A stretch of 44,729 bases of DNA from the NCBI RefSeq assembly GCF_016919725.2, contig NZ_JAJERH010000036.1:1-44729 (forward strand), written 5' to 3'. Shown here piece by piece: positions 43,142-44,729 of the stretch. The notes under the pieces were generated by a model that worked only from the letters and a program-made list of their open reading frames with translations, was not told the origin of the DNA and did not search any database. The translations under genes were made by a program, and so were the position numbers. This stretch comes from Virgibacillus sp. AGTR (GTDB taxonomy: Bacteria; Bacillota; Bacilli; Bacillales; Amphibacillaceae). Numbering within the stretch: position 1 is the first letter of the stretch; every line of letters begins with the position of its first letter.

Positions 43142-44599
43142 ATGGAGAAAGAAAAACAGCCATTATTTAAAGAGTTTAAAAAAAATCGAGCGTATTTAAA
43201 CGAACGATTAGCGGTTGATAAAAGTTTTGATATGATTCAACGAGATTTAGAATATGTTGGCGTTGAAATGTCACTATTTTTAATTGATGGATTTGCTAAA
43301 GACGACATTTTACTATACATCATGAAGTTATTTGCTAAGTTAAGTCCTGAAGATTTGCAACCTGATACGCTTACAAAATTAATAAAAACGTATATCCCCT
43401 ATGTGGAAGTTGACGAGGTACTTGATTTAAACGAAGCTGCGGATTTGGTTTTAGGTGGGCCAGCGGCGCTAATTGTTGAAGGAATCAATAAAGTAATCAT
43501 GATTGACGCTAGAACCTATCCAGCACGCTCCCCGCAAGAACCAGATTTGGAGCGAGTTGTAAGAGGATCTAGAGATGGGTATGTTGAAACGATTGTCTTT
43601 AACACTGCTCTGACTCGTAGAAGAGTTCGTGATAGATCGCTACGGATGGAATATTTACAATTAGGAAGAAGATCAAAAACAGATATTTGTATTTGTTATC
43701 TGGAGGATATTGCTGATAATCGTCGTGTAGAAAATCTAAAGAAAAAGCTAATGAAGATTGATACGGATGGCTTGCCTATGGCTGAAAAGACGATTGAAGA
43801 ATATATTAGTGGAAGGCATTGGAATCCATATCCTACGATTCGTTATACAGAGCGACCAGATACAGCAGCAGCACATCTATATGAAGGTCATGTCATGGTC
43901 ATTATAGATGGATCGCCAAGTGTAATGATTACTCCCGCTACGTATTGGCATCATCTACAGCATGCAGAAGAATATAGACAAAAACCTTTAGTGGGCGCAT
44001 ATTTACGATTAGTTCGTTTTATTGCGGTCATAGCATCGATATTCATCTTACCATTATATTATTTGTTTGCGAAGAACTCTGAATTTCTACCAGAGACTCT
44101 CCAATATATTGGCCCTGATGAGATAGGCGTTGTACCATTATTAGTACAATTTCTGATAGCTGAGATCGGGATTGATATTTTAAGGATGGCAGCAATCCAT
44201 ACTCCATCCTCCTTAGCAACGGCACTTGGCTTAGTAGCTGCTATTATGATCGGAGAGGTTTCTGTAGAGGTTGGTTGGTTTTCGCACGAAGTCGTACTAT
44301 ATCTAGCTGTAGCTGCGATTGGAACATATGCCACTCCAAGCTATGAATTAAGCTTAGCTAATCGGTTGGTACGCATATTCCTGCTACTATCTTCTGCTTT
44401 ATTAGGAGGTATTGGATATATTTTAGGAGTTACGTTATGGCTATTATATCTAACAAGGATGAAGGCTTTCCATGTGGCTTATTTTTGGCCATTTATCCCT
44501 TTCTCTTACCGTCCATTTCGTGATATATTTCTACGATCACCCATTCCGCTTAAAAATAGGCGACCTGCATTTTTACACCCCAAAGATCCAGATCGTTAA
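43142..44599 (+). CDS. SpoVAF-type spore germination protein (GerA family)
   Basis: A 485-residue GerA/SpoVAF-family membrane protein. The N-terminal half is soluble (VDKSFDMIQRD, ARSPQEPDLERVVRGSRDGYVET, RTKTDICICYLEDI-like). The C-terminal half has about five membrane segments, including ATPSYELSLANRLVR and the WPFIPFSYRPFRD tail. SpoVAF proteins are inner-spore-membrane proteins that work with the SpoVA channel and germinant receptors. The start is ATG 43142, because AGGTGAG (43132-43138) and a SigG-type promoter lie upstream; ATG 43079 would overlap the promoter. The rest of a spoVA operon is not present here. A terminator follows. Confidence 0.88.
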   Translation: MEKEKQPLFKEFKKNRAYLNERLAVDKSFDMIQRDLEYVGVEMSLFLIDGFAKDDILLYIMKLFAKLSPEDLQPDTLTKLIKTYIPYVEVDEVLDLNEAADLVLGGPAALIVEGINKVIMIDARTYPARSPQEPDLERVVRGSRDGYVETIVFNTALTRRRVRDRSLRMEYLQLGRRSKTDICICYLEDIADNRRVENLKKKLMKIDTDGLPMAEKTIEEYISGRHWNPYPTIRYTERPDTAAAHLYEGHVMVIIDGSPSVMITPATYWHHLQHAEEYRQKPLVGAYLRLVRFIAVIASIFILPLYYLFAKNSEFLPETLQYIGPDEIGVVPLLVQFLIAEIGIDILRMAAIHTPSSLATALGLVAAIMIGEVSVEVGWFSHEVVLYLAVAAIGTYATPSYELSLANRLVRIFLLLSSALLGGIGYILGVTLWLLYLTRMKAFHVAYFWPFIPFSYRPFRDIFLRSPIPLKNRRPAFLHPKDPDR

Positions 44600-44617
44600 A
44601 CGTCTGGATCTTTTTTT
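44582..44617 (+). terminator. Terminator after the spoVAF-like gene
   Basis: Perfect 11-base stem AAAGATCCAGA (44582-44592) and TCTGGATCTTT (44603-44613), a 10-base loop and a T-run. It overlaps the stop codon. Confidence 0.9.
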
Positions 44618-44699
44618 ATAAGTTAAGAAAGTATAAAATCAGTGCAATGACTGCGTTAAGCCAAGTAGTTATTTTGAAATGTTTGATGTATATTGGGCA

Positions 44700-44729
44700 A
44701 TGCTCCGACTAATTACTTCGCTTTCCGCG
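44700..44729. repeat. Edge of a dispersed repeat cut by the window end
   Basis: The terminal CTTCGCTTTCCGCG resembles the CTCGTTTTCCGCG in the core of the folded element at 32576-32876. It is probably the left part of another such repeat. Confidence 0.4.

Overview
This is AT-rich chromosomal DNA of a spore-forming Bacillaceae species. Gene order closely follows the Bacillus subtilis yqfC-yqgP region. Two RNA elements, the glyQS T-box leader and a group IIC intron fragment, look from memory most like those of Oceanobacillus iheyensis, so an Oceanobacillus/Virgibacillus-type organism is the best guess. Several sporulation and germination genes (yqfC-yqfD, a yqfZ-like gene, a YhcN/YlaJ-type lipoprotein, a spoVAF-type gene) fit a spore former. 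Genus and product names rest on remembered families, not on a search.

Layout. 1-5.7 kb: yqfC-yqfD-phoH, then pgpH-ybeY-dgkA, ending at a strong terminator (no cdd follows). 5.9-12.7 kb: era, yqzL, recO, a glycine T-box controlling glyQ-glyS, then ccpN-yqfL. 12.7-16.2 kb: the dnaG-sigA operon behind a 400-base leader region with a good SigH-type promoter. 16.2-21.8 kb: an unrecognised membrane protein, cytochrome cccA, then trmK-yqfO-cshB-nfo, and yqfT on the other strand. 21.9-23.6 kb: a DUF4190-like protein, a yqfZ-like gene and an NfeD-domain protein behind a SigW-type promoter. 23.6-26 kb: a terminator, a truncated group IIC intron, a dispersed repeat, and a Na+/phosphate cotransporter behind PhoP-box-like repeats. 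26.3-27 kb: six tRNAs (Asn, Met, His, Ile2, Ser, Phe) in one operon. 27-32.6 kb: sodA, yqgE, pbpA, a second repeat copy, and phoU behind further PhoP-like boxes. 32.6-35.3 kb: a folded 300-base repeat element, a YceG-domain membrane protein, yjzC and a spore lipoprotein. 35.4-38.2 kb: a two-subunit gluconate-dehydrogenase-type oxidoreductase with its own tatA. 38.2-41.9 kb: a third repeat copy, rpmG, fthC, a decayed thiF/moeB-family pseudogene, yqgO and rhomboid protease gluP. 42-44.7 kb: an unrecognised membrane-anchored protein and an orphan spoVAF-type germination gene behind a SigG-type promoter. The window ends in the edge of another dispersed repeat.

How the parts work together. Most of the window is core housekeeping: replication priming and the main sigma factor, glycine charging under tRNA feedback, ribosome maturation (era, ybeY), and DNA repair (recO, nfo). 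Two separate loci (nptA and phoU) look like one phosphate-starvation response; no pst genes are seen here. The gluconate-dehydrogenase subunit 3 has a twin-arginine signal, the catalytic subunit has none, and tatA lies immediately downstream, suggesting joint export. The least ordinary content is between genes: the intron fragment inserted exactly after a terminator, a three-copy repeat family that also lies behind terminators, a larger folded repeat, and the broken thiF/moeB gene. No CRISPR array, intact transposase gene or prophage was seen.
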